NCBI GenBank assembly: GCA_017430455.1
Contig: JAFRMX010000020.1
Coordinates: 62,001 to 126,000, forward strand
Length of the DNA stretch: 64,000 bases
Origin: Oscillospiraceae bacterium
Lineage (GTDB): Bacteria > Bacillota > Clostridia > Oscillospirales > Oscillospiraceae
Reading direction: 5' to 3'
The notes beneath the pieces are model-generated. The model ran no database searches and had not been told where the DNA came from. It worked only from the letters and a program-made list of their open reading frames with translations. The position numbers and the translations under genes were made by a program. Shown here one piece after another: positions 23,602 to 32,085 of the stretch (the first letter of the stretch is position 1; each line of letters starts with the position of its first letter).

Positions 23602-25611
23602 ATGAATGCGCTTAAATGGGACATCCCTTTCGCAAAGCCGAAAGTCCCCCCGGAACTTACAGGGGCAGGCTATGCGCCCCTTCTTTCTGCCGTTTTGGCA
23701 CAGAGAGGGATCGAAACAGCAAAAGAAGCTGAAAACTTTATTAATGACAACGGAGAACCTCTGCCCGACCCGTTCCTGTTAAAAGATATGGACAAGGCCG
23801 TGAGGAGGATCCGGCAGGCAATTGAAAAAGGAGAAAAGATTGCCGTCTACGGAGACTACGATGTAGACGGAATTACTTCCACATGCCTTCTCACAGACTA
23901 CTTCAGATCCTGCGGGCTTGATTGTACGCCATATATTCCGGACAGGAATGACGAGGGCTACGGACTGAACATGTCTGCAGAGGAGAGCTTTGCTGAAAAC
24001 GGCATCACGCTCCTTATTACGGTCGACTGCGGGATCACTGCTTTTGAAGAGGCAGTGTATGCGAAGGAACTTGGGCTGGACCTCATCATAACTGACCATC
24101 ACGAATGCCATGAAGGGCAGATCCCGGATGCTGTTGCAGTCGTGGACTGCAAGAGGCCGGATGACGGGTATCCGAACAGCGGGCTCGCGGGAGTAGGGGT
24201 CGCTTTCAAAACAGTCTGCGCATGCAGCGGCGATGAGAAGGCAATGTATGAAAGATACTGCGACCTTGTCGCGATGGGAACGGTCGCTGATGTCATGCCT
24301 CTGACAGGAGAAAACAGGCGGCTTGTCAGGTCGGGGCTCGAAAAACTTGCTTGCGACCCGCGGCCGGGTATAAGATCGCTGCTTGAAAAATCGGGAGCAG
24401 CAGAGAGAAAGCTTACCGCTGCTACGATCGGCTTTACGCTTGCTCCGAGAATAAACGCGGCCGGACGCATGGGTAACGCCATAGCAGCGGCCAGACTTAT
24501 TATGGCAGATAATGCGGAAGACGCTGACGCTCTTGCTGAGGAGCTCTGCGAGATGAACAGGCAGCGCCAGGCCCTGGAATCGGATATATGGAATGAAGCG
24601 CTTGAGCGTATTACAGAAAAGAGTCCCGATACGCCAATCGTTCTGGAGAGCAGCAAGTGGCACCAGGGCGTTATTGGAATAGTTGCTTCAAGGCTCGCAG
24701 AGACATATGGAGTTCCCGCCATAATGATATATATGACGGAAGATAGGGGAAAGGGCTCGTGCAGAAGCGCCGGAGATTTCAATCTTTATGAGGCGCTTTC
24801 GGAATGCAGCGAATACCTTGAGAGTTTTGGGGGGCACTCACTGGCCGCAGGACTCAATATAAAAAGAGAGAACATCGATGCTTTTCGTGAAGCCATCGGC
24901 AAATATTATCATGAGAACAGGCCCGAATTCCGTTGTGATGTAACAAGCGATATCCTGATAGCCGATCCTTCATGGTTGAACCTCGAGGCCGTAAGCTCGC
25001 TGGAGCTTCTTGAGCCCTGCGGCAGCGGCAACCCGAGGCCTGTGATGAGCATGTACGGCGCGAAGCTGGAAACCGCGGGGAATGTTGGCAACGGAAGACA
25101 TTTGAGAGTCCGGGTGAGCCTTAAAGGCAAGAGCTTTGACGGGATATTCTTCGGGCACACGATGCAGGAGACGGGAATAAAAGAAGGGGATCTTGTCGAT
25201 CTCTGCTTCTCTCCCCAGATAAATGATTTTCGCGGGAACAGATCCGTACAGCTGATGATATCGGCCATGAGAAAACATGAAAGCGCCGATCTCTGCACAA
25301 AAATAATCGAGGGTGAAAGCGACTGCGCGTGGGCAGAATCTGTCTTTACACCTTCCAGAGACGACTTTATTCAGGCGTGGAAGGCCCTGTCACGGAATGA
25401 AGCAGTTACAGGCACTGACTTTGATACTTTGTTGTCTTCATGTCCGGACGGGATGTCTGACGAGTGCTGGTGTATAGTCCTGAGGGTGTTCTTTGAGGCA
25501 GGCCTTATCGGCAACAGTTCCGGCGTTGTCGGTGCTGTGCCTCTGAAGACAGAAGGCAAAACAGATCTGAATTCTACGGACACGATGAAAAGGATAGCAG
25601 GAATTGGATGA
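23602..25611 (+). CDS. recJ: Single-stranded-DNA-specific exonuclease RecJ
   Basis: A protein of 669 residues. IAVYGDYDVDGITSTCLL near residue 80 (DHH motif I), ITVDCGITA near 137 and ITDHHECHE near 157 are the metal-binding motifs of the DHH phosphoesterase family; GFTLAPRINAAGRMG near 276 and FGGHSLAAGL near 408 belong to RecJ and DHHA1. An OB-fold region follows, then a C-terminal extension (about 565-669) typical of Clostridial RecJ. It degrades single-stranded DNA 5'-3' in recombination and repair. It overlaps relA by eight bases. Confidence 0.96.
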   Translation: MNALKWDIPFAKPKVPPELTGAGYAPLLSAVLAQRGIETAKEAENFINDNGEPLPDPFLLKDMDKAVRRIRQAIEKGEKIAVYGDYDVDGITSTCLLTDYFRSCGLDCTPYIPDRNDEGYGLNMSAEESFAENGITLLITVDCGITAFEEAVYAKELGLDLIITDHHECHEGQIPDAVAVVDCKRPDDGYPNSGLAGVGVAFKTVCACSGDEKAMYERYCDLVAMGTVADVMPLTGENRRLVRSGLEKLACDPRPGIRSLLEKSGAAERKLTAATIGFTLAPRINAAGRMGNAIAAARLIMADNAEDADALAEELCEMNRQRQALESDIWNEALERITEKSPDTPIVLESSKWHQGVIGIVASRLAETYGVPAIMIYMTEDRGKGSCRSAGDFNLYEALSECSEYLESFGGHSLAAGLNIKRENIDAFREAIGKYYHENRPEFRCDVTSDILIADPSWLNLEAVSSLELLEPCGSGNPRPVMSMYGAKLETAGNVGNGRHLRVRVSLKGKSFDGIFFGHTMQETGIKEGDLVDLCFSPQINDFRGNRSVQLMISAMRKHESADLCTKIIEGESDCAWAESVFTPSRDDFIQAWKALSRNEAVTGTDFDTLLSSCPDGMSDECWCIVLRVFFEAGLIGNSSGVVGAVPLKTEGKTDLNSTDTMKRIAGIG

Positions 25612-27862
25612 GAAAAAAGAAAAACTGAATTCCGATGAGATGTATGAGGAACTGGAGCAGTCTTTAAAAAACTCAGGGCATGATTTTGACCTGGGCAGAG
25701 TGAGGGCTGCCTATGACGTCGCCAAAATGGCGCATTCCGGCCAGAAAAGAAAAGACGGTTCAGATTACATTACCCATTGTGTGGCTGCGGCTCAGATCGC
25801 ATATGATATGGGGCTGGATGAGGATTCGGTGATCTCCGCACTGCTTCATGATGTTATTGAAGATACGAATCTCACGCACGCGGATATTGCCAAGCAGTTT
25901 GGAACAGCCGTGGCGGATATTGTTGAAGGCGTCACAAAGCTGACAAGAGTCCAGTATACGAGCGCCGAAGACGAGCAGATGGAAAATCTGAGGAAGATGC
26001 TGCTCGCCATGGCGAAGGACATACGCGTAATACTTATCAAGATTGCGGACAGGCTCCACAATATGCGGACTATGGAGTACCAGAGCGAGGACAAGCAGAG
26101 GACAAAATCGCTCGAAACCATGGAGATCTATGCTCCGATCGCCCACAGGCTCGGTATGCAGAGAGCCAAGTGGGAGCTGGAGGACCTTGCGCTAAAGTAT
26201 CTGGATCCGCAGGGCTATAAAGAGATTACGCAGAATCTCGAGTCGAGGATGACCGAGCTGGAGGCATTCATGTCCTCTATGGAGAACAGAATACAGAAGA
26301 GGCTCAAAGAAGAGAATATCGAGTCTGCTATTTTCAGTCGCATAAAGCATGTCTACAGCATATACCGCAAAATGTATTCCCAGAAGCTCGACATGAACGG
26401 CATATTCGATCTCTGCGCGTTCAGGGTAATAGTCGATTCCGTCTCAGACTGCTACAATGTGCTCGGTATCATACATGAGATGTTCAAGCCTGTTCCCGGC
26501 AGATTCAAGGACTACATCGCCACTCCGAAACCGAATATGTATCAGAGCATACATACCACGGTAATAGGTGCCGAGGGTATTCCGTTTGAAGTGCAGATCC
26601 GGACCTGGGATATGCATCGGACTGCTGAGTACGGGATTGCCGCGCACTGGAAATACAAGATGAATTCCACCTCCGGAATACGGGAAGGAGAAGAGGATAA
26701 ATTTGCCTGGGTCAGAAGACTGCTCGAAAGTCAGCAGGAGTCCGACTCCCAGGACTTTCTCCACAACCTGAAGATAGACATGTTCGCGGATGATGTCTTC
26801 GTATTCTCTCCCAAAGGAGACGTGATAAATCTGCCGGCAGGAGCGACCCCGATAGACTTCGCCTACGCCATACATTCGGATATCGGCAATCATATGGTCG
26901 GAGCCAAGGTAAACGGAAGGATAGTCAACTTCGACTATGTCCTTCAAAACGGAGACATAGTTGAGATACGCACCTCCAAAAGTGCTCCCGGACCGAGCCG
27001 TGATTGGCTCAACATAGCAAAGAGCGGCAGCGCCAGGACAAAGATAAAGCAGTGGTACAAGAAAGAAAGACGCGAAGAGAACGTCATCCGAGGACGCGAG
27101 ATATTCGAGAATGAACTCAAACACGCAGGTCTTGCTCCTGCTGATGTTATGGATGAAGATGTTCTCCCGCAGCTTCTTAAAAGAGTTGCGTACGACAATA
27201 TAAACGATCTCTATGCGGCCATAGGCTACGGCGGGGTTACGGCGACAAGGATCGTAAACCGTATGAAGGACGAGCTTACCCGCACCCAAAAGCCCGCCCG
27301 CAGCGCTATAGAGAAGATGAATGAGGCTGCAGAACGGAGGGAGCAGCAGGCAAAGAAAGAGACCAAAGCTGTCCACGGAATACTTGTAGAAGGCCTCGAC
27401 AACTGCCTGATCCGTTTTTCCAGATGCTGTACGCCTGTCCCCGGAGACGATATTTTGGGATTCATCACGAGAGGCCAGGGAGTCTCGATACACAGGACCG
27501 ACTGTACCAACTGCAAAAAGAGCCTTGAACAGGAAGAAAATGCCGGACGCTGGATAAAGGTCAGCTGGGCCGGGAAGATCACGGACAGCTATCTCACTAC
27601 GATAGTAATCTCCTCACGCGACCGCTCGGGATTTGTAATGGATGTTGCAACCGTGTTAAACGGTATAAATGCCAAGGTCAGATCGCTCTCTGCAAGAGAT
27701 ATCGGCGGAGGCATGGCGCTTGCCAACCTTACTCTTGAGGTAAAGGATCTGGACGAGCTGAATTATATAATTTCAAGGCTCAGAACGATACCGGGAGTCC
27801 GGGAGGTCCTCAGAAACGGTACCGGAACAAATCTTTCCTCTGAAAAGGAGAAAAAGGGATGA
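25604..27862 (+). CDS. relA: Bifunctional (p)ppGpp synthetase/hydrolase, Rel family
   Basis: A protein of 752 residues. The HD hydrolase domain is intact (GSDYITHCVAAAQI, ALLHDVIEDT). The synthetase domain has GIFDLCAFRVIV near 268 and FKDYIATPKPNMYQSIHT near 300. TGS (VFVFSPKGDVINLPAGATP), a Zn-finger-like CCTPVPGDDI segment and a C-terminal ACT domain follow. It makes and degrades the stringent-response alarmone. The likely start is TTG at 25604 with AGCAGG upstream, inside the end of recJ; a later ATG (codon 13) is possible. It overlaps dtd by four bases. Confidence 0.96.
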   Translation: MDEKKEKLNSDEMYEELEQSLKNSGHDFDLGRVRAAYDVAKMAHSGQKRKDGSDYITHCVAAAQIAYDMGLDEDSVISALLHDVIEDTNLTHADIAKQFGTAVADIVEGVTKLTRVQYTSAEDEQMENLRKMLLAMAKDIRVILIKIADRLHNMRTMEYQSEDKQRTKSLETMEIYAPIAHRLGMQRAKWELEDLALKYLDPQGYKEITQNLESRMTELEAFMSSMENRIQKRLKEENIESAIFSRIKHVYSIYRKMYSQKLDMNGIFDLCAFRVIVDSVSDCYNVLGIIHEMFKPVPGRFKDYIATPKPNMYQSIHTTVIGAEGIPFEVQIRTWDMHRTAEYGIAAHWKYKMNSTSGIREGEEDKFAWVRRLLESQQESDSQDFLHNLKIDMFADDVFVFSPKGDVINLPAGATPIDFAYAIHSDIGNHMVGAKVNGRIVNFDYVLQNGDIVEIRTSKSAPGPSRDWLNIAKSGSARTKIKQWYKKERREENVIRGREIFENELKHAGLAPADVMDEDVLPQLLKRVAYDNINDLYAAIGYGGVTATRIVNRMKDELTRTQKPARSAIEKMNEAAERREQQAKKETKAVHGILVEGLDNCLIRFSRCCTPVPGDDILGFITRGQGVSIHRTDCTNCKKSLEQEENAGRWIKVSWAGKITDSYLTTIVISSRDRSGFVMDVATVLNGINAKVRSLSARDIGGGMALANLTLEVKDLDELNYIISRLRTIPGVREVLRNGTGTNLSSEKEKKG

Positions 27863-28302
27863 GAGCAGTCCTGACAAGAGTAAAATCAGCTTCCGTAACA
27901 ATAGACGGAAAGCTTAAAGACAGTATAGGAAAGGGATTTCTTGTCCTGCTCGGGGTTCATGAATCGGATACCGAGCAGCAGGCAGAAAAAATAGCAGACA
28001 AGATATGCGGACTCCGTATCTTTGAGGATGAAGCCGGCAAAATGAATGTAAACCCTGCAGATGCCGGCGCTGAGATATTGATCATTTCACAGTTCACTCT
28101 TTTTGCCGACTGCAAATCCAGACGGCCCGGCTTTTCAAAGGCAGCAAGACCGGAGAAAGCGGTACCGCTGTACGAAAAGACAGTTCAGTTATGCAGAGAA
28201 AGGGGCTTTCATGTCGGAACAGGCGTTTTCGGCGCTGAGATGATGGTCGAGTCGGTAAATGACGGGCCTGTCACGATTATACTTGATACGGAGGAGCTTT
28301 AA
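27859..28302 (+). CDS. dtd: D-aminoacyl-tRNA deacylase
   Basis: A protein of 147 residues, usual length. RVKSASVTIDGK near the N terminus, LISQFTLFADC near 75 and VESVNDGPVTIILDT near the C terminus are the Dtd motifs that form the dimer active site. It hydrolyses D-amino acids from tRNA. The start overlaps the relA stop by four bases; the conserved Rel-Dtd order supports the call. Confidence 0.96.
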   Translation: MRAVLTRVKSASVTIDGKLKDSIGKGFLVLLGVHESDTEQQAEKIADKICGLRIFEDEAGKMNVNPADAGAEILIISQFTLFADCKSRRPGFSKAARPEKAVPLYEKTVQLCRERGFHVGTGVFGAEMMVESVNDGPVTIILDTEEL

Positions 28303-28917
28303 ATGCTTATTAAAACACTGGTTGTAGGGCCCATTGAAACCAACTGCTATGTTGTAACCAATGAAAAGACCCTGGAGTGCGTTCTGATAGATCCGGGTGA
28401 CAGTTCTGCGACGATTCTCGATTATATTGAAGATAACAGACTCAAGTGTGAGGCAGTGCTTCTTACGCATGCGCATTGGGACCACACAGGAGCGCTTCGG
28501 GCTGTTATGGAAGAGACAGGATGCGACGTCTATGTCACTGATACGGATTTTAATATGAGCGTCAAAGACGAACCGCCCTTCAGAATACTTCCTGATGAAT
28601 GCAAATTTTACGGCGACGGAGATATTCTCAGTATAGCCGGACTTGAGTTCCATATTATGCTCACCCCGGGGCACACTCCCGGAGGAGTGACGATAGTTTG
28701 CGAAGACGCTGTGTTTACAGGGGATACTCTCTTCAGGGGCAGCTGCGGCAGAGTGGATCTTCCCGGCGGAGATGAAGAGACTGAACTCCGGTCGCTTAAA
28801 AAAATATGCATGCTCGAGGGAGATTATGAAGTATATCCTGGGCACGGAGATTCATCGACGCTTCAGATCGAAAGAATGTTCAATTATTATTGCCGTGAAG
28901 CAGTGAAGAATTACTGA
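28303..28917 (+). CDS. MBL-fold metallo-hydrolase, glyoxalase II-like
   Basis: A protein of 204 residues starting immediately after the dtd stop. LTHAHWDHTGAL near 60 is the HxHxDH metal motif; TPGHTPGG near 123, FTGDTLFRGSCGR near 145 and YPGHGDSS near 185 complete the binuclear site of hydroxyacylglutathione hydrolase-like proteins. Members found next to dtd in Firmicutes are small and their substrate is not settled, so a thioester hydrolase role is only an inference. Confidence 0.92.
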   Translation: MLIKTLVVGPIETNCYVVTNEKTLECVLIDPGDSSATILDYIEDNRLKCEAVLLTHAHWDHTGALRAVMEETGCDVYVTDTDFNMSVKDEPPFRILPDECKFYGDGDILSIAGLEFHIMLTPGHTPGGVTIVCEDAVFTGDTLFRGSCGRVDLPGGDEETELRSLKKICMLEGDYEVYPGHGDSSTLQIERMFNYYCREAVKNY

Positions 28918-28920
28918 AAT

Positions 28921-29796
28921 ATGGATGAGAACAAAGGAACACTTTATATAGTGGCGACGCCGATCGGCAACTCTAAAGACATGTCTCCGAGAGGCACCCG
29001 GATCTTAAACGAAGTGGATATAATTGCAGCCGAGGATACCAGAAGATCGATGGTTCTTCTGAATATGCTCGGCGTAAAAAACAAGCTTGTTTCAAACCAT
29101 AAATTCAATGAACACGGCAAGGCCACTTATTTCATAAATGAGATGCTCTCCGGAAAGAGTGTTGCCGTTATAACCGATGCAGGTACTCCCTGCATTTCGG
29201 ACCCCGGTAACGAGCTTATAAAAGCTGCCGTCGAGGCGGGCATAAAGGTAAGCGGTATTCCGGGTTGCTGTGCAGCTGTTACGGCGCTTTCGGTATCGGG
29301 TTTCGATCTTTCGAGCTTCATGTTCCTGGGTTTTTTCCCGAGAGAAAATGCTGAGAGAAAAAAGCTTCTTGAAAAGATAAGAAAAGGGGACACAAAGACC
29401 TTTGCTTTCTATGAGTCCCCGCTTCGGATAATGAGCCTCGTCGATTTTCTCATTGGAGAGGATGCTAAAGTGCGTATCTGCCTTTGCAACGATATGACTA
29501 AGGTGCATGAGATGATATTCAGGGGCAGTCCGCGCGAGATAAAGGAGCAGCTTGAAGACAAAGGAAACTGGGAAAAAGGGGAATATGCCCTGGTCATAGA
29601 GCTCGAAGACGACTATGTTTTCAATAAGACAGAACACACAGTTACCCCTGAGGCTTTGCTGACAGATATGATGGTGAAAGGCGGATTCAATGCGAAAGAC
29701 GCTGTTAGCGCCGTTCTTAACGACCCAAACAATTCATACAGCAAAAATGAGCTCAAAGCAGCCGCACTAAATCTGAAAAAGCTTTTTGGGCAGTAA
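28921..29796 (+). CDS. rsmI: 16S rRNA 2'-O-methyltransferase (C1402)
   Basis: A protein of 291 residues. LYIVATPIGNSKDMSPRG at the N terminus, AAEDTRRS near 37 and VITDAGTPCISDPG near 82 are the SAM-binding signatures of RsmI. It 2'-O-methylates C1402 in the decoding centre of 16S rRNA. It ends the five-gene run from recJ; a hairpin follows at 29798-29823. Confidence 0.96.
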   Translation: MDENKGTLYIVATPIGNSKDMSPRGTRILNEVDIIAAEDTRRSMVLLNMLGVKNKLVSNHKFNEHGKATYFINEMLSGKSVAVITDAGTPCISDPGNELIKAAVEAGIKVSGIPGCCAAVTALSVSGFDLSSFMFLGFFPRENAERKKLLEKIRKGDTKTFAFYESPLRIMSLVDFLIGEDAKVRICLCNDMTKVHEMIFRGSPREIKEQLEDKGNWEKGEYALVIELEDDYVFNKTEHTVTPEALLTDMMVKGGFNAKDAVSAVLNDPNNSYSKNELKAAALNLKKLFGQ

Positions 29797-29797
29797 A

Positions 29798-29823
29798 ATA
29801 CCGCCGGCATAAGCCGGCGGTAT
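29798..29823. terminator. GC-rich hairpin between rsmI and the STAS-kinase gene
   Basis: ATACCGCCGGC (29798-29808) and GCCGGCGGTAT (29813-29823), loop ATAA. There is no clear T-run on either side, so it is a weak or factor-assisted terminator for the converging genes. Confidence 0.55.
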
Positions 29824-29851
29824 AGTAATATTATAATAAATGATCTTTAGC

Positions 29852-31036
29852 TTATTTGAGGAGAAGGAGAGAATCGGTTTTAGGTACGAGTTCGATAAGA
29901 TGTCTGCGTGAGCACTCGATCTGTTTTTTCCCGAACTCGGTTCCGGAAAGTCTCTTTATGGATCTCCTCATTATCCTTGTCTGGCCGATTATCTCGGATT
30001 TTGTTTTTATCTCGCTGATCCTTGCCTCGTCATCCGTATCGAAATACATGCGGACGGTTTTATCCCATATATACTGCGCCGTCTCCCAAGGAACGCCGAG
30101 GAAAGACTCGGTTACAGAATGGTCAAGCTCGGAAAAGCCCGCGTAGCCGTTGTATATGGAGCCGAATTCGAATATCGGATCTCCGAGACAGAGCGTATCC
30201 ATATCTATCAGGATCACTTCTCCGTTCTGCATGAGGACATTCTTCATATGATAGTCCCCGTGGAGCATATTGCAGCTTGCAGGAACGTCGGAGATCAGAG
30301 AGACGAGCTTTTTGTGGATATCTTCCGGGAGATGCTCTTTGAGGAAGTCAGCCCATGATAGAGCAGTCTCTCTCATATCAGGCATTTCGCCGGGCTTGAG
30401 CTCAACGGAGTGTATTTTTTTGAGCAGATCTACAGAAAGCGAAATGTATTTGTCGATGTTTTCGGGTTCGTCAATTATCAGGTCCGAAAACGACTTGCTG
30501 TTTATAAGCTCAAATACGCTGCCGTAGCCTTCTCCGACCCGGACGACATCATAGGGGATGGCAGTCGGGACCCCGAGAATGAATGCTTTTCTGGCCAACT
30601 CCCGCTCTCTCTGTATCTCGGGCAGAGCATCAGGGTTCTTATAGACCTTAATGATGGTTTCGTCGTCTATCCGGTACACCTCGCCGTTGGAACCGCTGCC
30701 TATTATTTTGCAGCCGTCGACACTGAAGTGTCTGTATGCTTTTTTAACTTCCATCATCTCGGTAAAACCGGTCATCTCAAAGATATCATAGACCTCGGAA
30801 GAAGCGTTTATGATCTTAAGAGAGGGATTGCTTTTCTTAAGCCTTAAAATGACTCGCAGCCCTGCGCTTGATATATATTCGAGACCTTCGCAATCGAGAA
30901 CTGCAAGATCGTCTCCGGATTGATCCGCGAGCTTATTTATTTCTGCTTCTATCCCGGCTGCGTTAGAAGATGAGATCCTTCCGCTCAGCTGTACAGTCAA
31001 TATTCCGTTTTCGATATTGCTTTTTACCTCTTCCAT
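29852..31036 (-). CDS. STAS domain fused to an APH-like kinase
   Basis: A protein of 394 residues. Residues 1-100 are a STAS domain of the anti-sigma-factor-antagonist type, with LAVLDCEGLEYISSAGLRVI holding the Ser that is phosphorylated in SpoIIAA-like proteins. Residues 110-390 resemble aminoglycoside/choline phosphotransferases: a Gly loop GSGSNGEVYRI, catalytic MLHGDYHMKNVLM (HxDxxxxN) and metal-binding ILIDMDTLCLGDP. It may be a small-molecule or protein kinase whose output is tied to a STAS partner switch. The start at 31036 follows AGGA; the long open frame upstream runs into the promoter region. Partner and substrate are unknown. Confidence 0.78.
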   Translation of the reverse strand: MEEVKSNIENGILTVQLSGRISSSNAAGIEAEINKLADQSGDDLAVLDCEGLEYISSAGLRVILRLKKSNPSLKIINASSEVYDIFEMTGFTEMMEVKKAYRHFSVDGCKIIGSGSNGEVYRIDDETIIKVYKNPDALPEIQRERELARKAFILGVPTAIPYDVVRVGEGYGSVFELINSKSFSDLIIDEPENIDKYISLSVDLLKKIHSVELKPGEMPDMRETALSWADFLKEHLPEDIHKKLVSLISDVPASCNMLHGDYHMKNVLMQNGEVILIDMDTLCLGDPIFEFGSIYNGYAGFSELDHSVTESFLGVPWETAQYIWDKTVRMYFDTDDEARISEIKTKSEIIGQTRIMRRSIKRLSGTEFGKKQIECSRRHLIELVPKTDSLLLLK

Positions 31037-31127
31037 CGTTTCCTCGCTTTTCCGTTTTCGATTCAAACCGGACCGGGATATGACCGAACGGCTCGGGTTC
31101 ATTGTTCCCGATTGGAATAACAAAAGA

Positions 31128-31157
31128 ATTATACAACATAAAATAATGTTCTTGCAA
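31128..31157 (-). promoter_or_regulatory. Promoter of the STAS-kinase gene
   Basis: On the - strand TTGCAA (31157-31152), 18 bases, TATAAT (31133-31128), leaving a leader of about 85 bases. Confidence 0.65.
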
Positions 31158-31230
31158 CAGGTTTTAAGTCCGTATAGAAAGTGCTGTCGCAATGAAGATT
31201 ATCCGGACAAAAAGATCCGGGCATAATAAA

Positions 31231-31253
31231 AGCACGGCAAAAAAAGCCGTGCT
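31231..31253 (-). terminator. Terminator after thiT
   Basis: AGCACGGC (31231-31238) and GCCGTGCT (31246-31253) with a 7-base A loop (T on the transcript), followed by TTTTATTA on the - strand. Confidence 0.78.
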
Positions 31254-31267
31254 CTGAATCGGGGATA

Positions 31268-31825
31268 TTATTTGAGGTCCTCTCCGCGGATATACTTTCC
31301 GAGCGGCTTGTTGAGGATAAGGAATATAACAAGGGTAATGATTATATTCGGGCCCATATATGCTATATTGTAGAGCAGCGAGTAGAACCACGGGCTTTTC
31401 ATAGCCATGCCGAAAAACTCTTCTGGCATGTATTCGGCCCAGATCGTAGCACCCACAACATAGTGGACGAGAAATCTCGCCAAACCGCCAATTACAGTTC
31501 CTGTATATATAGCACCATTCTTCTCTCTTTTGACGAGACCTGCCAAACCGATAGCGGTAAATGCCAGCAGGTAATCGCCAATGATGGACTGCCAGCCGAT
31601 TGCAAAGCCTCCGTCAAATACAAACTGCAGAATGCCGAATACGAAACCGGCCAGAAGTCCCGGGACTATGCCCCATCTGACAGCATAGAGCACAATCGGC
31701 ACCATCGCGAGAACTACGGAGCCGCCCCATGGCATTTCCCAAAGCTTCAGATAGCTCAATACCTGTGCCAGGGCAACAAAAATAGCGCCTTCGGTAAGGG
31801 CGCGCAGAGTAAGGTTTTTCTTCAT
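31268..31825 (-). CDS. thiT: Thiamine-binding ECF transporter S component
   Basis: A protein of 185 residues with about six membrane spans. EGAIFVALAQVLSYLKLWEM near residue 12 and PWGGSVVLAMVPIVLYAVRW near 33 match the thiamine-contacting region of ThiT. It captures thiamine and works with the shared EcfA/A'/T module encoded elsewhere. The TPP riboswitch directly upstream makes the assignment firm. Confidence 0.95.
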   Translation of the reverse strand: MKKNLTLRALTEGAIFVALAQVLSYLKLWEMPWGGSVVLAMVPIVLYAVRWGIVPGLLAGFVFGILQFVFDGGFAIGWQSIIGDYLLAFTAIGLAGLVKREKNGAIYTGTVIGGLARFLVHYVVGATIWAEYMPEEFFGMAMKSPWFYSLLYNIAYMGPNIIITLVIFLILNKPLGKYIRGEDLK

Positions 31826-31837
31826 ATACTACCTCCC

Positions 31838-31955
31838 AAAAATGATTCCGGGGGCATGTTAGCGTCATTTCCTACGCCGGCATTACCCGGATCAGGTTCG
31901 ATGGTTTCAGAGCTCAATTACTCTGTCTCAGCCGGGAATACCCAGCGCCCATTAT
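31838..31955 (-). promoter_or_regulatory. TPP riboswitch controlling thiT, with ribosome-site-sequestering hairpin
   Basis: On the - strand the thi-box elements are in order: GGCTGAGAC near 31935, ACCATCGAACCTGATCCGGG near 31895, and TAATGCCGGCGTAGGAA near 31875. They are followed by a C-run (31849-31853) that can pair with the GGGAGG ribosome site (about 31838). That pairing suggests translational control: TPP binding would leave the C-run free to mask the start of thiT. Confidence 0.92.
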
Positions 31956-31965
31956 CAACAGGAGC

Positions 31966-31994
31966 ATTGTAGACCCATATCAAAATCCTGTCAA
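31966..31994 (-). promoter_or_regulatory. Promoter of the riboswitch-thiT transcript
   Basis: On the - strand TTGACA (31994-31989), 17 bases, TACAAT (31971-31966), just upstream of the riboswitch. Confidence 0.82.
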
Positions 31995-32010
31995 GTTTTT
32001 TCGGTTTCTG

Positions 32011-32040
32011 TTGTAAACTGGACATCAGATAAAGTATAAT
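32011..32040 (+). promoter_or_regulatory. Promoter of the aldo/keto reductase operon
   Basis: TTGTAA (32011-32016), 18 bases, TATAAT (32035-32040), 46 bases before the start. Confidence 0.7.
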
Positions 32041-32085
32041 GAACAAAAAAGCAATCAAAAAACGTATAATAAAGGAAGGTAATAT

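Noticed and set aside
29798..29823. Strong intrinsic terminator after rsmI
   Set aside because: The stem is good, but neither strand has a T-run, so it is reported only as a hairpin with modest confidence.
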